Assembly: GCA_038207265.1 (NCBI GenBank)
Contig: JBBQZZ010000001.1
Coordinates: 186,001-250,000, forward strand
Direction: 5' to 3'
Length of the DNA: 64,000 nucleotides
Source of the DNA: JACMLD01 sp038207265
GTDB lineage: Bacteria > Bacteroidota > Bacteroidia > Chitinophagales > Chitinophagaceae
Shown here: piece by piece, positions 9,762-19,094 of the stretch
Position numbering within the stretch: the first letter of the stretch is position 1
Layout: the number at the start of each line of letters is the position of its first letter
Notes under the pieces: generated by a model
Told to the model about the DNA's origin: nothing
Database searches by the model: none
The model's input: the letters and a program-made list of their open reading frames with translations, nothing else
Position numbers and translations under genes: made by a program

Positions 9762-9934
9762 GTAAATACTTTAATTAACTAAAAATCAAAATATTAAATT
9801 CTTAAAGCTTACCTTCTTTCGAACATGAATAAAGGAGATCCTGGTATTGAATGATGGATTTATTCATCTGGAGAGATTTCAATACATCACACAATGCTGT
9901 TTACTTTTATCAATTAATTCTGACTATCGTTCAA

Positions 9935-11206
9935 ATGATTAATTCAAATGTTATTCTGGAACAGGCACAACTATTACTGGACCAGGGAAGATCAAAAGAT
10001 GCAGAAGCAAAAATAAAACAGGCGCTGGAACTGGATCCCGAAAACGATTTTGCTTTATCACTCCTGGCAAGATGTTTTTACAATACGCAGCAATATGATA
10101 AAGGCATTGAAGCAGTTCAGCGTGCCATTGGCCTTGATCCGGAATCAAGCTTTTACTTTTATCTTTTAGGATTTGGTCACTATCAGAAAGGAAACACATT
10201 TGAAGCCATTGAAAACATAAAGAAAGCAATTGGTTTATATCCATACAATCCTGAATTTTATGGATTGCTTGCATTTGTGCTCATCAACGAAAAACAATTT
10301 GAAGAAGGTCTGATCAAAGCCAATGAAGGTCTTGCAATTGAAGCAGAAAACCTTACCTGCCTGAATGCAAGAGCCATGGCACTCAATAAACTTAAGAAAA
10401 CCGATGCTGCCATTGCCACTATGGAAAATGCACTGGCACAGGATCCGGACAATGAATTCACCCATACCAGTATTGGCTGGAATTTGCTTGAAAGCGGAAA
10501 ACACAATGAAGCGGCCAAACATTTCAGGGAAGCATTGCGCATCGATCCAATGCGACAAAATGCAAAAAGCGGGTTAAAAGAAGCTTTGAAATCTAAAATA
10601 CCTCCTTATAAATGGTTGCTTCAATACAGTTTCTGGATCAATAACAAAGCAAAAAAGGTGAGGACCGCTTTGCCAATTATTTTGTATATCGTCTTCCGCT
10701 TCCTGATCATCATTTTTAAAAGCAATGACGCAACTACCGGGCTGGCATGGACGCTGGGCGGTTTGTATCTATTATTTGTTATTGGTAGCTGGACCATGAA
10801 CTCTATTGCAAATTTTTTCTTACTGTTTCACCCGGATGGCAAATATGCGCTGACGGTTTCAGAAAAATGGTCGGCTATAACGGTAGTGAGTACGCTATTT
10901 ACCAGTTTTGTCATTGTTGTACTGGCCATCTTTACAAACATTACCAAAGGCAGCGCTTACGAAGATTCGCTGATCATTGCGGGACTGATTTGCTTATCTA
11001 TGGCCCTTCCAATGGGAGAATTAAATTATCCTGTTGATTTTTCAAACAAAACCGGCAGAAATATTTTCTCACTTAGCCTGGTAGGCCTGGGCCTGGTCTC
11101 CCTGGTTTTTTATATTTTCTTTCCACAGCCTTCCCTGGTACTAATGGGTATTTATGGCATCGGATTTATTCTATACAACTGGTCCGGCGTGCTGCGGCAA
11201 AATTAA
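9935..11206 (+). CDS. TPR-containing membrane protein
   Basis: The N-terminal half (about 1-225) consists of consecutive TPR units with the DPE/DPD spacing typical of TPR boundaries. The C-terminal half has about five to six hydrophobic helices. The domain order suggests a cytosolic TPR platform anchored to the inner membrane. The start at 9935 is chosen because the TPR repeat begins there; an in-frame ATG at 9851 would add 28 residues. It follows the TPR-AAA gene and may be its membrane partner (inference). No enzymatic motif is seen. Confidence 0.82.
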   Translation: MINSNVILEQAQLLLDQGRSKDAEAKIKQALELDPENDFALSLLARCFYNTQQYDKGIEAVQRAIGLDPESSFYFYLLGFGHYQKGNTFEAIENIKKAIGLYPYNPEFYGLLAFVLINEKQFEEGLIKANEGLAIEAENLTCLNARAMALNKLKKTDAAIATMENALAQDPDNEFTHTSIGWNLLESGKHNEAAKHFREALRIDPMRQNAKSGLKEALKSKIPPYKWLLQYSFWINNKAKKVRTALPIILYIVFRFLIIIFKSNDATTGLAWTLGGLYLLFVIGSWTMNSIANFFLLFHPDGKYALTVSEKWSAITVVSTLFTSFVIVVLAIFTNITKGSAYEDSLIIAGLICLSMALPMGELNYPVDFSNKTGRNIFSLSLVGLGLVSLVFYIFFPQPSLVLMGIYGIGFILYNWSGVLRQN

Positions 11207-11232
11207 ATTTTCAATAAATACTGAAAATTTAA

Positions 11233-11240
11233 TAACTTTG
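11233..11240 (+). promoter_or_regulatory. Bacteroidota -7 element upstream of the NDH-2 gene
   Basis: TAACTTTG matches the Bacteroidota -7 consensus TAnnTTTG, 22 nt before the ATG at 11262. A weak -33 candidate (TTTTC at 11207-11211) lies 21 nt upstream. Confidence 0.5.
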
Positions 11241-11261
11241 TAAAACAATAAATTTATAACC

Positions 11262-12557
11262 ATGAAAATTGTGATTGTCGGTGGCGGGTTTGGTGGTTTG
11301 AGAATGGCCCGCAAGCTCAATAATAAACCAGGTTTCGATGTAGTATTATTAGACAGGTTTAATTTTCACCAGTTCCAGCCCTTGTTTTACCAGGTAGCCA
11401 CTGCAGGACTGGATGCCAGCAATATTTCATTCCCGCTTAGAAAAGTTTTTCAGCACAGCAAAAACATTCGTATCAGGTTGGGAGCCCTCAGGGAAATATT
11501 AAACGACCAGCAAAAAATCAGGATTGACAATGGTACAGAGATAGATTATGATGTGTTGGTACTGGCCACTGGTGCGGATACAAATTTCTTCGGCAACCCG
11601 CAACTCGCCGCCCATACTGCCCCCATGAAATCAACCATTGAAGCTTTACAATTGAGAAACCGGCTTATCCAGAATTTTGAAGATGCAGTATCGGCTACGA
11701 ATGAGGAAACGATTCAACAATTACTCACTATTGTGGTAGTTGGCGCGGGACCTACCGGCGTTGAACTATCTGGTGCAATAGCAGACATGAAAAATTATGT
11801 GCTGCCAAAAGATTATCCTGAACTTAATTTCAGAAAGATGAAGATTTACCTGCTGGAAGGTTCGGCTGAAACGCTGCCCACCATGAGTGATAAATCATCG
11901 GCTCAATCAAAAGAATACCTGCAGAAATTGGGTGTCACTTTATTATTGAACAGTATTGTAAAAGATTATGATGGGCAAACAGTTACATTAAATGATGGAA
12001 CTACCATTCAAACGAAAATTGTAATCTGGGCCGCAGGAATTAAAGGAAATATTCCTGCTGGTATTCAACCGGAATTGGTGGCAAAGGGCAACCGGATTAA
12101 AGTGGACCGATATAATAAAATAATGAACAGCACAAACATATACGCGATAGGTGACGTTGCATATATGACAACCCCGCTTTATCCCAATGCTCATCCGCAG
12201 GTGGCCCAGACCGCCATTCAACAAGCCGATAACCTGGTTAAAAATCTAAAACTATTACAGGATAACAGTCCAATGAAATATGATTTTGAATACCACGACA
12301 GAGGATCGCTGGCAACCATTGGCCGAAACCTGGCAGTAGTAGATTTACCGAAATTACACATGGGTGGTTTTTTTGCATGGCTTATCTGGATGGGCTTGCA
12401 CCTGATGTTGATAGTGGGTGTGAAAAACCGGTTCTTTGTTTTCTGTAACTGGCTGTACAATTATGTCACAAGGGATCAGTCGCTGCGATTAATATTAAAA
12501 GGAGTGGTAGACACAGCGACGAGGAAGCAGGATAAAAGCTTACAGAAGGTATTGTAA
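11262..12557 (+). CDS. ndh: Type II NADH:quinone oxidoreductase (NDH-2)
   Basis: A 431-residue FAD-dependent single-subunit NADH dehydrogenase that feeds electrons to menaquinone without pumping protons. The N-terminal FAD motif VGGGFGGL (6-13) and a second NADH-binding Rossmann motif VVGAGPTG near 165 are present, as are the YAIGDVA FAD-ribityl segment near 295 and the FQPLFYQVA segment near 40. The C-terminus has an amphipathic or hydrophobic stretch (FFAWLIWMGLHLMLIVG) consistent with membrane attachment. Confidence 0.94.
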   Translation: MKIVIVGGGFGGLRMARKLNNKPGFDVVLLDRFNFHQFQPLFYQVATAGLDASNISFPLRKVFQHSKNIRIRLGALREILNDQQKIRIDNGTEIDYDVLVLATGADTNFFGNPQLAAHTAPMKSTIEALQLRNRLIQNFEDAVSATNEETIQQLLTIVVVGAGPTGVELSGAIADMKNYVLPKDYPELNFRKMKIYLLEGSAETLPTMSDKSSAQSKEYLQKLGVTLLLNSIVKDYDGQTVTLNDGTTIQTKIVIWAAGIKGNIPAGIQPELVAKGNRIKVDRYNKIMNSTNIYAIGDVAYMTTPLYPNAHPQVAQTAIQQADNLVKNLKLLQDNSPMKYDFEYHDRGSLATIGRNLAVVDLPKLHMGGFFAWLIWMGLHLMLIVGVKNRFFVFCNWLYNYVTRDQSLRLILKGVVDTATRKQDKSLQKVL

Positions 12558-12558
12558 A

Positions 12559-12577
12559 CACTTGAAGGTTTCAAGTG
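12559..12577 (+). terminator. 8-bp perfect hairpin after ndh (no U-tract)
   Basis: CACTTGAA (12559-12566), loop GGT, TTCAAGTG (12570-12577). It lies directly after the ndh stop codon. No T-run follows, so it is either a rho-type or processing hairpin or simply an mRNA 3' stabiliser. Confidence 0.4.
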
Positions 12578-12659
12578 CAGATTATTAATTCAGCAACACA
12601 AATCCGTTTTGAGACAAGAGATTCCGTAAAGTCAATAACCTATAATTTAGAAAAGAAAA

Positions 12660-13172
12660 CTACTTCAATTTTTTCAACACCATTTTTGCCCTGGCTTTGA
12701 ATGCCGCAGTTTCACGATTATAATTTTCTTCGATCAGCAATTTCATCTCCGGAATAATTTCGGGGTATTGAATGGAAAGATGCTGGAGCACGGTTAATGA
12801 AAATGCTTTTATGGCTACGGGCTCGATAGGCGAGGAAATATAGTTGAAACAAATGTCCATGACAGCACCCTGGTACTTTGTGGGTATTTCAACATCCTGC
12901 AATAGACGAATGCTGTTTCTTTTTACGGCATCGTGTATACCGGGCTTCTGCAGGTTTTTCAGCAATTTTCCAAGATGCTTTTTTATCAGCGACGGATTTT
13001 TTGCAACAGCGAAACTCAATGGCCAGGAAGCCCGTTGAACAACCCGGTATTCGTCATTTAAAAACAAATAAAATAATCCATCAAATCTTTGTTGATTGCT
13101 GCCAATCCAGCGCACAATTTTTTCACAATTTGATTTGCTGTGTTCCTTTAAAATCTGCTCACGTAGTTTCAT
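12660..13172 (-). CDS. HEAT-like repeat protein, function unknown
   Basis: A 170-residue all-helical protein without signal peptide. Repeating helix pairs with conserved Leu/Ala and Pro positions resemble HEAT/ARM or DNA-alkylation-repair-like repeats, for example the segments around residues 40-60, 75-95 and 110-135. It is probably cytoplasmic. It resembles small conserved Bacteroidota adaptor proteins, but no enzymatic residues could be assigned. The 3' end converges with ndh. Confidence 0.75.
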   Translation of the reverse strand: MKLREQILKEHSKSNCEKIVRWIGSNQQRFDGLFYLFLNDEYRVVQRASWPLSFAVAKNPSLIKKHLGKLLKNLQKPGIHDAVKRNSIRLLQDVEIPTKYQGAVMDICFNYISSPIEPVAIKAFSLTVLQHLSIQYPEIIPEMKLLIEENYNRETAAFKARAKMVLKKLK

Positions 13173-13439
13173 AATAATTGAATGTAAATGTTTTTGGTTT
13201 CAAAAAAATAAACAGGCTGTTTATTATTACTATAACAGGACCTGCCGCTATAGCGGGTTTCAAGGCGCCATCGGTTTATATGCAAAGACAATCAATTCGT
13301 CTTATAATTTATATTATGTTAAATAGCCGCACAGCAAGGCTTTTAAGGGATAAGAAAACGGCTAGGCTTCAGTTGGGGAACACACTGCCCTTTCGGTTAA
13401 AGGGTTATATTCGGAGGGCGCGTACAATTTGCCACCGAG
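13173..13439. other. Intergenic stretch with no credible gene
   Basis: This opens a gene-poor patch running to 14290. An open frame of 108 codons crosses 13178-13504, but its translation looks random and it shares no features with a protein family. Small GC-rich islands near 13370-13435 contrast with the AT-rich DNA that follows. No terminator or promoter could be called with confidence. Confidence 0.5.
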
Positions 13440-14019
13440 ATGGAGATGTGTATGAATATTTATATTTCAGAACATTTTACCGAAACATCAGAAAAAGCGG
13501 ATGAGTTTTTCTTAATTGTTATTTCAAAGCTTGTGCTAAGGATTAAGAAAGAAATATTTTTACTATTATTAGAAAAACATAGTCCTAATTTTTATAGTAG
13601 TTATTATGCGGATTATAAAAGGCATTAGTTCTTTAATCGAAAGAAGAAATGTATTTGCTCATGCTTCGGTTGATTTCTCAGAAAAAGCACTTCAAGAATT
13701 TTCAGAAAGAGGTAATATTATTTTTAAAAAATTAAACAATTACGAAACTTCAGAGAGATATAATAATGAAGAAGCAAATATTGTTGTGGGTAAATTTGTA
13801 AGAATATGTAAGGTGCTACAGTTTCTTATAAACAAAGGCTTACCGCCCGAGGTATTAACTAGTACCCCCCTGTCAACCAGTAAGCGCCTTCTTAAAAATT
13901 ATATACGTCACATAGTGCATCTCCGAGTTCGCCTATCGGCTCACCTGTCTAATTGTTTTCTCACCCCAAAAAAGCCAGCCTGCCATCATCTTTGCGTTTC
14001 TTCGTTAAGGAAGAATTGA
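13440..14019 (+). pseudogene. Frameshifted HEPN-like gene remnant
   Basis: Two overlapping frames together look like one HEPN-type helical protein. The first (13440-13628) ends in SSYYADYKRH. The second (13606-14019) continues with SSLIERRNVFAHASVDF. Removing one A from the A-run at 13617-13620 joins them as DYKGISSLIERRNVFAH. RNVFAH fits the RX4H signature of HEPN ribonucleases and toxins. Protein-like sequence runs to about 13850; after that the frame looks non-coding. The DNA is clearly more AT-rich than its neighbours, hinting at transfer. A sequencing error in the A-run is the main alternative. Confidence 0.55.
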
Positions 14020-14290
14020 TGAACGCTCTACAAGCATTAGCCGTGTTATAAAAATTTCAACACACTATTTTTAATGTTCATTTTATTTATTGGCGTGGCG
14101 CTTATATAATTAACGCGATTCACTTGTAGCAGCAAAATATATTTTTAAAAGCATTGCATTTGTCTGTAGCATTCCTTTATCAATAAACCAGCGGTCCATC
14201 AACAATTTTAAATCAAAACAATTATTATTTCACTTTCGATAACAATGGCATTGTTTTAGACCAGATTGATATTATTTAACTATTAAAATT
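14020..14290. other. AT-rich intergenic stretch
   Basis: No ORF, hairpin with U-tract or tRNA could be seen. It leads into the small gene at 14297 and contains no good TAnnTTTG element at proper spacing. Confidence 0.5.
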
Positions 14291-14296
14291 ATGATT

Positions 14297-14503
14297 ATGT
14301 CAAAAGAATTAACAGCCGAAGATTTCAGTACATTCTGTGACGACTTTGCAGATGAAAAACCGGATCTTGAAAAGGAACTTCCTTCCATTGCTTTTATGAA
14401 CGGAAAGATTCTTTGTCATCAGCCACAAACAATGCCCAATGATCGGTGGAACGAATACTTACAATACAAAGACAGCTGGTTGTTGAAAAATGAATTTGAG
14501 TAA
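14297..14503 (+). CDS. Small acidic hypothetical protein
   Basis: A 68-residue protein, if started at the second ATG (MSKELTAEDF); a start at 14291 adds two residues. It has no signal peptide or membrane segment. The composition is acidic and protein-like, with Trp and Tyr near the C-terminus (NDRWNEYLQYKDSW). It stands alone in a gene-poor region and is followed by an intrinsic terminator at 14738-14771 on the same strand, which supports real transcription. I do not recognise a family. Confidence 0.6.
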   Translation: MSKELTAEDFSTFCDDFADEKPDLEKELPSIAFMNGKILCHQPQTMPNDRWNEYLQYKDSWLLKNEFE

Positions 14504-14737
14504 AGTTGTTTCTTGAAATTCAGCTACGATGGGTCGGGATACCTTTAACAGTTATTTGATTTCGATTGTGTACATAGTTTTGTTCAAACTTTGAGGCATA
14601 ATTTCCCCAGGTGATTGAATGGTTCCCTTTAAAGGGTTACTGAAACACAATTTTAGTGCGAAAAAGCATTAAAATTGAATTGGCCCGAACTTTGAAAAGT
14701 AATAGATAGATTTTCACTTGATATTGGATTTTAAACC

Positions 14738-14771
14738 GGGGTTGGATTTTTATCCAGACCCCTTTTTTTTA
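14738..14771 (+). terminator. Intrinsic terminator, plus strand
   Basis: GGGGTTGGAT (14738-14747) pairs with ATCCAGACCCC (14752-14762, one bulged G), followed by a run of eight T. It ends the transcript carrying the small ORF at 14297. Confidence 0.75.
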
Positions 14772-14778
14772 CACGCAT

Positions 14779-14808
14779 AAAAAAAGCTGCCCGGTTAAGA
14801 GCAGCCTA
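14779..14808 (-). terminator. Intrinsic terminator of the gyrA-TPR transcript
   Basis: On the minus strand GCTGC (14806-14802) pairs with GCAGC (14791-14787) and is followed by a T-run (14786-14781). It lies 26 nt past the TPR gene stop. Confidence 0.7.
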
Positions 14809-14832
14809 ATATATATCGCAATCCTTTTTCTA

Positions 14833-16116
14833 TTAATGAAGCTTTTCTACATTGTTAAATTTATCTTCGTACACTTTCGCTTTATCCTTTACATTTTTGT
14901 TTTCATAAATAGTAGTCAGTAAATCATAAGCTTCTTTCAAAGCTTTTTTATCTTCCATTTTCAATTTACCCTGCGGTCCCAGTATCTGATCTACTTTTTC
15001 AAAATATGGTATGGCTTCGTCAAATTTCTTACCTGCTTCGGCACGCAAATCTTCTTTCTTCTTTAATTCTTCGGGTTTTAATTTTACGGCGCCGGCCGGT
15101 TTAATCTTTTTCATTTCGGTATTGATGTCAACACCCTTATTATAAGCTATCTGACCCAGTACCAGGAACGCATTGCTGTTATCTGGTTTCAGTTCAGTAA
15201 CTTTTTTCATATTGGTTTCAACCTTTGTAATCAGTTCCTCAGAATTGGCCGGACGTTTTCCTACACTTGTATCATACGCTGCCTGGTAAAGCTCTACGGA
15301 ATAATTGTACAACATTGCATAGTCAGCAGGATTTTCAGCAATCATTGATTCGTATTTAGCGAATAATGCTTTCTGATCTCCCTGTTCCCTGAGCATGTCT
15401 ATTTCATAGCCAGTCCAGAATGGATCTTTTGGATACAACTCTTTACCCATTGCCAGGTATTTGCCAGCACTGGTATTGTCTTTCTTTTTTGCATAGTAAT
15501 CAGACAGCCACTTATAGATTTCCACCATGCCCTCACCTTTCACTTTAGCATCGGCCAGTCTTGCATAGTAAGTTGAAGCATCATCTTTCTTACCAGCTTT
15601 TTCTGCGCAGATACCTGTATATAAAACAACGGTGGTATCCAATTTAACAGGCGTCCATCCTTTTGACGACATAAAATCACTCACCGCCAGGCAATTTTTA
15701 AAATTACCGTAAGCATCTGCAAATTTATTTTCGCCAAATTGTGCAGCACCTGTTTTATAATAATTCTGATAAATATCCAATACGGGTTTGAACTGATCTA
15801 TCTGGATAAATATTTCTTTCTTATCGTCTACTTCTGCATATTTCTTAATGGCTTCAAATGCCTGCCAACGCGCTTCGGGGTTTTGTGCACCCAGGGCATT
15901 GTCGTTTGCAATGGCGTTGTATACTTTGGCTTTGGTGTACCATGCTTCACCATTCTTTTGATTCTTGGCGTCATTCAAAACAGCGTCGATTTCTGTTTTT
16001 GCTTCCGCCAGTTTTGGTGGTTTTGCATTTAAAAGATCTTTTGCTTTATCCAATTTCTGGGCAAACAATCCAAAGCCAACAACGGCCAATAAAGTAGTTA
16101 ATAGAATCTTTTTCAT
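14833..16116 (-). CDS. Periplasmic TPR protein
   Basis: A 427-residue protein with a clear signal peptide (cleavage after about residue 19). The rest is helical with TPR-like units, rich in Lys and Ala, for example near residues 120-150, 165-195 and 215-240. There is no enzymatic domain. It probably acts as an envelope scaffold. It begins 26 bp after the gyrA stop on the same strand and shares the terminator at 14779-14808, so the two are likely cotranscribed although unrelated in function. Confidence 0.85.
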   Translation of the reverse strand: MKKILLTTLLAVVGFGLFAQKLDKAKDLLNAKPPKLAEAKTEIDAVLNDAKNQKNGEAWYTKAKVYNAIANDNALGAQNPEARWQAFEAIKKYAEVDDKKEIFIQIDQFKPVLDIYQNYYKTGAAQFGENKFADAYGNFKNCLAVSDFMSSKGWTPVKLDTTVVLYTGICAEKAGKKDDASTYYARLADAKVKGEGMVEIYKWLSDYYAKKKDNTSAGKYLAMGKELYPKDPFWTGYEIDMLREQGDQKALFAKYESMIAENPADYAMLYNYSVELYQAAYDTSVGKRPANSEELITKVETNMKKVTELKPDNSNAFLVLGQIAYNKGVDINTEMKKIKPAGAVKLKPEELKKKEDLRAEAGKKFDEAIPYFEKVDQILGPQGKLKMEDKKALKEAYDLLTTIYENKNVKDKAKVYEDKFNNVEKLH

Positions 16117-16142
16117 TTACGATGCGTTTTATTTATATGTAT

Positions 16143-18737
16143 TTATGCCGTGGAATTTTCATCACTTTTCTCAGATGCTGAATCATTTAATTCAGTTGTA
16201 CCAGGCACATCATTTAACATTTCTGTTGCAGCCTGGTTATCTATGTTTCCATTGGTAGCCGTTTCATCCAGTTTGGTGATAGCTGCTATTTCATCTCCTT
16301 CATCAACCCGGATTAATTTTACCCCCTGCGTAGCCCTTCCCTGTTCGCTGATTCCATTTACCGGCATACGAATGGTAACACCGCTTTTACAGGTTATCAT
16401 CAGATCTTCTTTCTCATGTACATCAAGTATGCCAACCAGTGAGCCTGTTTTATCTGTAACATTTATGGTTTTAACACCCTTACCGCCGCGATTGGTAATG
16501 CGATACTCTTCTACCATGGTACGTTTACCGAATCCTTTTTCACTTACCACCAGCACCGTCTTTGATTTATCATCTTTTGCCACACAAATCATTCCTACTA
16601 CTTCATCCTCTTTATCATCCACTTCTATGCCAGCAACACCAATGGCTCCCCTGCCGGTTGGTCTAACTTTTTCTTCCGGAAAACGAATGGCCCTTCCACT
16701 CTTAACTGCCATCATTATTTCGCAATTGCCGTCAGTAAGCTTTGCTTCCAGCAATTCATCGCCTTCAATGATGTTGATCGCATTTACCCCATTCTGGCGT
16801 GGGCGACTAAAATCTTCCAGTAAAGTTTTTTTGATGGTGCCCTTCTTGGTACACAATACAATATTATGATTATTTACAAATTCCTCATTTTTCAAATCTT
16901 TCACGTCAATAATAGCCCGCACTTTATCATCTGGCGGAATCTGGATAAGGTTTTGAATGGCCCTGCCTTTGCTTGTTTTTTCCCCGTCTGGTATTTCATA
17001 GACATTCAACCAGAAGCACCGGCCCTTCTCTGTAAAAAACAACATAGTATGGTGGGTAGAGGCAACAAACAAATGTTCAATATAATCTTCATCCCTGGTT
17101 TTACCACCTATGACTCCCCTGCCTCCACGACGTTGAGCACGGTATTCAGAAGCCGGGGTTCTTTTTATATAACCGAGATGTGAAATGGTTATAACAACCG
17201 CTTCGTCTTTGATAAGGTCTTTGATTCTTACTTCATTTTCAAGATACGTTATTTCTGTTTTGCGTTCATCTCCAAACTTTTCTTTTATCTCGGTAAGCTC
17301 TTTTACTATCAATTCAAAACGCAATCCTTCATTTTCCAGTAATTCTTTTAATGACCCGATTAATTTTTGCAATTCTTCATACTCAGCCTTTATTTTTTCC
17401 CGCTCCATACCGGTAAGGCGCTGCAGACGCATTTCAAGGATTGCTTTTGCCTGAATTTCATCCAGACCCCAACCTGCATTTATCAAAGCTTCCCTCGCTA
17501 TGTCAGGAGTTGCAGAAGCACGGATAAGAGCAATTACTTCGTCCAGGTGATCCAATGCAATTAAATAACCCAGTAAGAGATGTGCTTTTTTTTCAGCCTC
17601 TCTCAATTCATATTTCGCCCTGCGGATAACAACCTCCATCCGGAAGTCTACAAATTCACTGATGATATCTTTTACATTCAGCGTGCGGGGTCTGCCTTTG
17701 ACAAGCGTTACATTATTGATGCCATACGAAGTTTGTAACTCAGTATACTTATACAATTGATTAATGACAACATTTGAAATGGCATCGCGCTTCAAATCGA
17801 TTACAATTCTTGTTCCTTCTTTTTTATTGGATTCGTTGTTCACATGCGTGATGCCCTCTATTACTTTTTCATTTACCAGCTGACCAATTCTGTCGCACAA
17901 TGCATCCCGATTGATTTGGTAAGGAACTTCGGTAATAATGATTGTTTCGCGGCCACTTGCTTTTGTGTCTACATGCAGTTTACCCCGCAACACTACCCTG
18001 CCCCTTCCAAAATGCATGGCGGCCCTCACTCCTTCCATTCCATAAATAATACCGCCGGTTGGAAAATCCGGTGCCTTGATGAATTGCATCAATTCTTCAA
18101 TGGTAATTTCTTTATTGGCAATAAATGCAATACAGCCATCAATCACCTCCGTTAAGTTATGCGGCATCATATTGGTGGCCATACCCACGGCAATACCACT
18201 GCTTCCGTTTATCAACAGGTGCGGAATACGGGTAGGCAATACCGTTGGTTCCTTTAATGTATCGTCAAAATTCAGTTGAAAATCTACCGTTTCTTTGTCA
18301 AGGTCCTCCAACATCATTTCTGCAATACGCTGCAACCTTGCTTCGGTATATCGCATGGCAGCGGGACCGTCTCCATCCTGTGAACCAAAATTTCCCTGGC
18401 CATCGATCATTACGTAACGCATACTCCATTCCTGCGCCATCCGCACCATACCGTCGTAAACCGATTGATCTCCATGCGGGTGATATTTTCCCAACACCTC
18501 TCCTACTATACGGGCAGATTTTTTATGCGCTTTGTTATGACCCATACCCAGCTCATTCATAGCAAATAATATGCGCCGGTGAACGGGCTTTAGCCCGTCT
18601 CTTACATCGGGAAGCGCCCGTCCTACGATGACACTCATCGAATAATCGATGTATGCCGTCTTCATTTGTTCTTCGATATTTACGGGAATAATCCGGTTGT
18701 TATCCTGCGTTTCCTGTGGTATTGTATTTTCATCCAT
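16143..18737 (-). CDS. gyrA: DNA gyrase subunit A
   Basis: An 864-residue type IIA topoisomerase subunit that breaks and rejoins DNA for negative supercoiling with GyrB. The catalytic tyrosine is Tyr130 (AAMRYTEAR). The GyrA box QRRGGRG, near residue 545, marks gyrase rather than topoisomerase IV, and the C-terminal beta-pinwheel repeats follow. The acidic C-terminal tail is usual. In the quinolone pocket (HPHGDQSVYD, 86-95) Gln91 occupies the position of E. coli Ser83, while Asp95 matches Asp87. gyrB is not in the window. Confidence 0.97.
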   Translation of the reverse strand: MDENTIPQETQDNNRIIPVNIEEQMKTAYIDYSMSVIVGRALPDVRDGLKPVHRRILFAMNELGMGHNKAHKKSARIVGEVLGKYHPHGDQSVYDGMVRMAQEWSMRYVMIDGQGNFGSQDGDGPAAMRYTEARLQRIAEMMLEDLDKETVDFQLNFDDTLKEPTVLPTRIPHLLINGSSGIAVGMATNMMPHNLTEVIDGCIAFIANKEITIEELMQFIKAPDFPTGGIIYGMEGVRAAMHFGRGRVVLRGKLHVDTKASGRETIIITEVPYQINRDALCDRIGQLVNEKVIEGITHVNNESNKKEGTRIVIDLKRDAISNVVINQLYKYTELQTSYGINNVTLVKGRPRTLNVKDIISEFVDFRMEVVIRRAKYELREAEKKAHLLLGYLIALDHLDEVIALIRASATPDIAREALINAGWGLDEIQAKAILEMRLQRLTGMEREKIKAEYEELQKLIGSLKELLENEGLRFELIVKELTEIKEKFGDERKTEITYLENEVRIKDLIKDEAVVITISHLGYIKRTPASEYRAQRRGGRGVIGGKTRDEDYIEHLFVASTHHTMLFFTEKGRCFWLNVYEIPDGEKTSKGRAIQNLIQIPPDDKVRAIIDVKDLKNEEFVNNHNIVLCTKKGTIKKTLLEDFSRPRQNGVNAINIIEGDELLEAKLTDGNCEIMMAVKSGRAIRFPEEKVRPTGRGAIGVAGIEVDDKEDEVVGMICVAKDDKSKTVLVVSEKGFGKRTMVEEYRITNRGGKGVKTINVTDKTGSLVGILDVHEKEDLMITCKSGVTIRMPVNGISEQGRATQGVKLIRVDEGDEIAAITKLDETATNGNIDNQAATEMLNDVPGTTELNDSASEKSDENSTA

Positions 18738-18817
18738 ATTTTATCACTCAACTTTTAAAAAAAATCCTGTTTTTGTCAATGATCTTGCTGATGCAATCAG
18801 GTTTTTTCAGGGGTTGG

Positions 18818-18825
18818 CAAATCTA
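18818..18825 (-). promoter_or_regulatory. Putative gyrA promoter, -7 element
   Basis: On the minus strand TAGATTTG matches TAnnTTTG. A weak -33 (CATG) lies 19 nt upstream near 18845-18848. The 5' UTR would be about 75 nt. Confidence 0.4.
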
Positions 18826-19094
18826 TCCTATTTGAGGCGTATAACATGGAAAAAGGAACTGTTTTTTAGATAGTTTTTTCCACCAATGTGAATAGGTGTA
18901 AATGAAAAAAATATCAGTCGAAAGTCCGGGATTTCCAGACTACAAATTTTAGTTTTTGGAACAGTTGGGGATCCACCTGCTGGTTACCGAAGACTGCCAC
19001 TCAACAAACCAAACCATCGAAATATGCGTATTATTACAAGAACCTGGGATCAATGTTATTTTTAACGGCATATTTTAAACTTTTGGGCCGGCAA

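Larger units (their letters stand above)
14504..14832. other. Intergenic region with two opposed terminators
   Basis: The 329-bp gap between convergent genes holds one intrinsic terminator for each direction (14738-14771 plus, 14779-14808 minus). The first 230 bp have no ORF. Confidence 0.7.

Noticed and set aside
9825..9854. Nine-codon ORF ending just past an in-frame ATG at 9851
   Set aside because: Too short to support as a leader peptide; no conservation can be tested.
13178..13504. 108-codon ORF before the HEPN remnant
   Set aside because: Translation looks random and overlaps the better-supported HEPN frame.
13990..14060. Possible integron-type attC end near the string TTAGCCGTGTTATA
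   Set aside because: No matching inverted partner or GTTRRRY core was found, and no integrase gene is in the window.
16150..16869. 239-codon open frame antisense to gyrA
   Set aside because: It is a shadow of the gyrA coding strand; its product is Ser/Thr/Pro-rich without any domain, and gyrA is certain.
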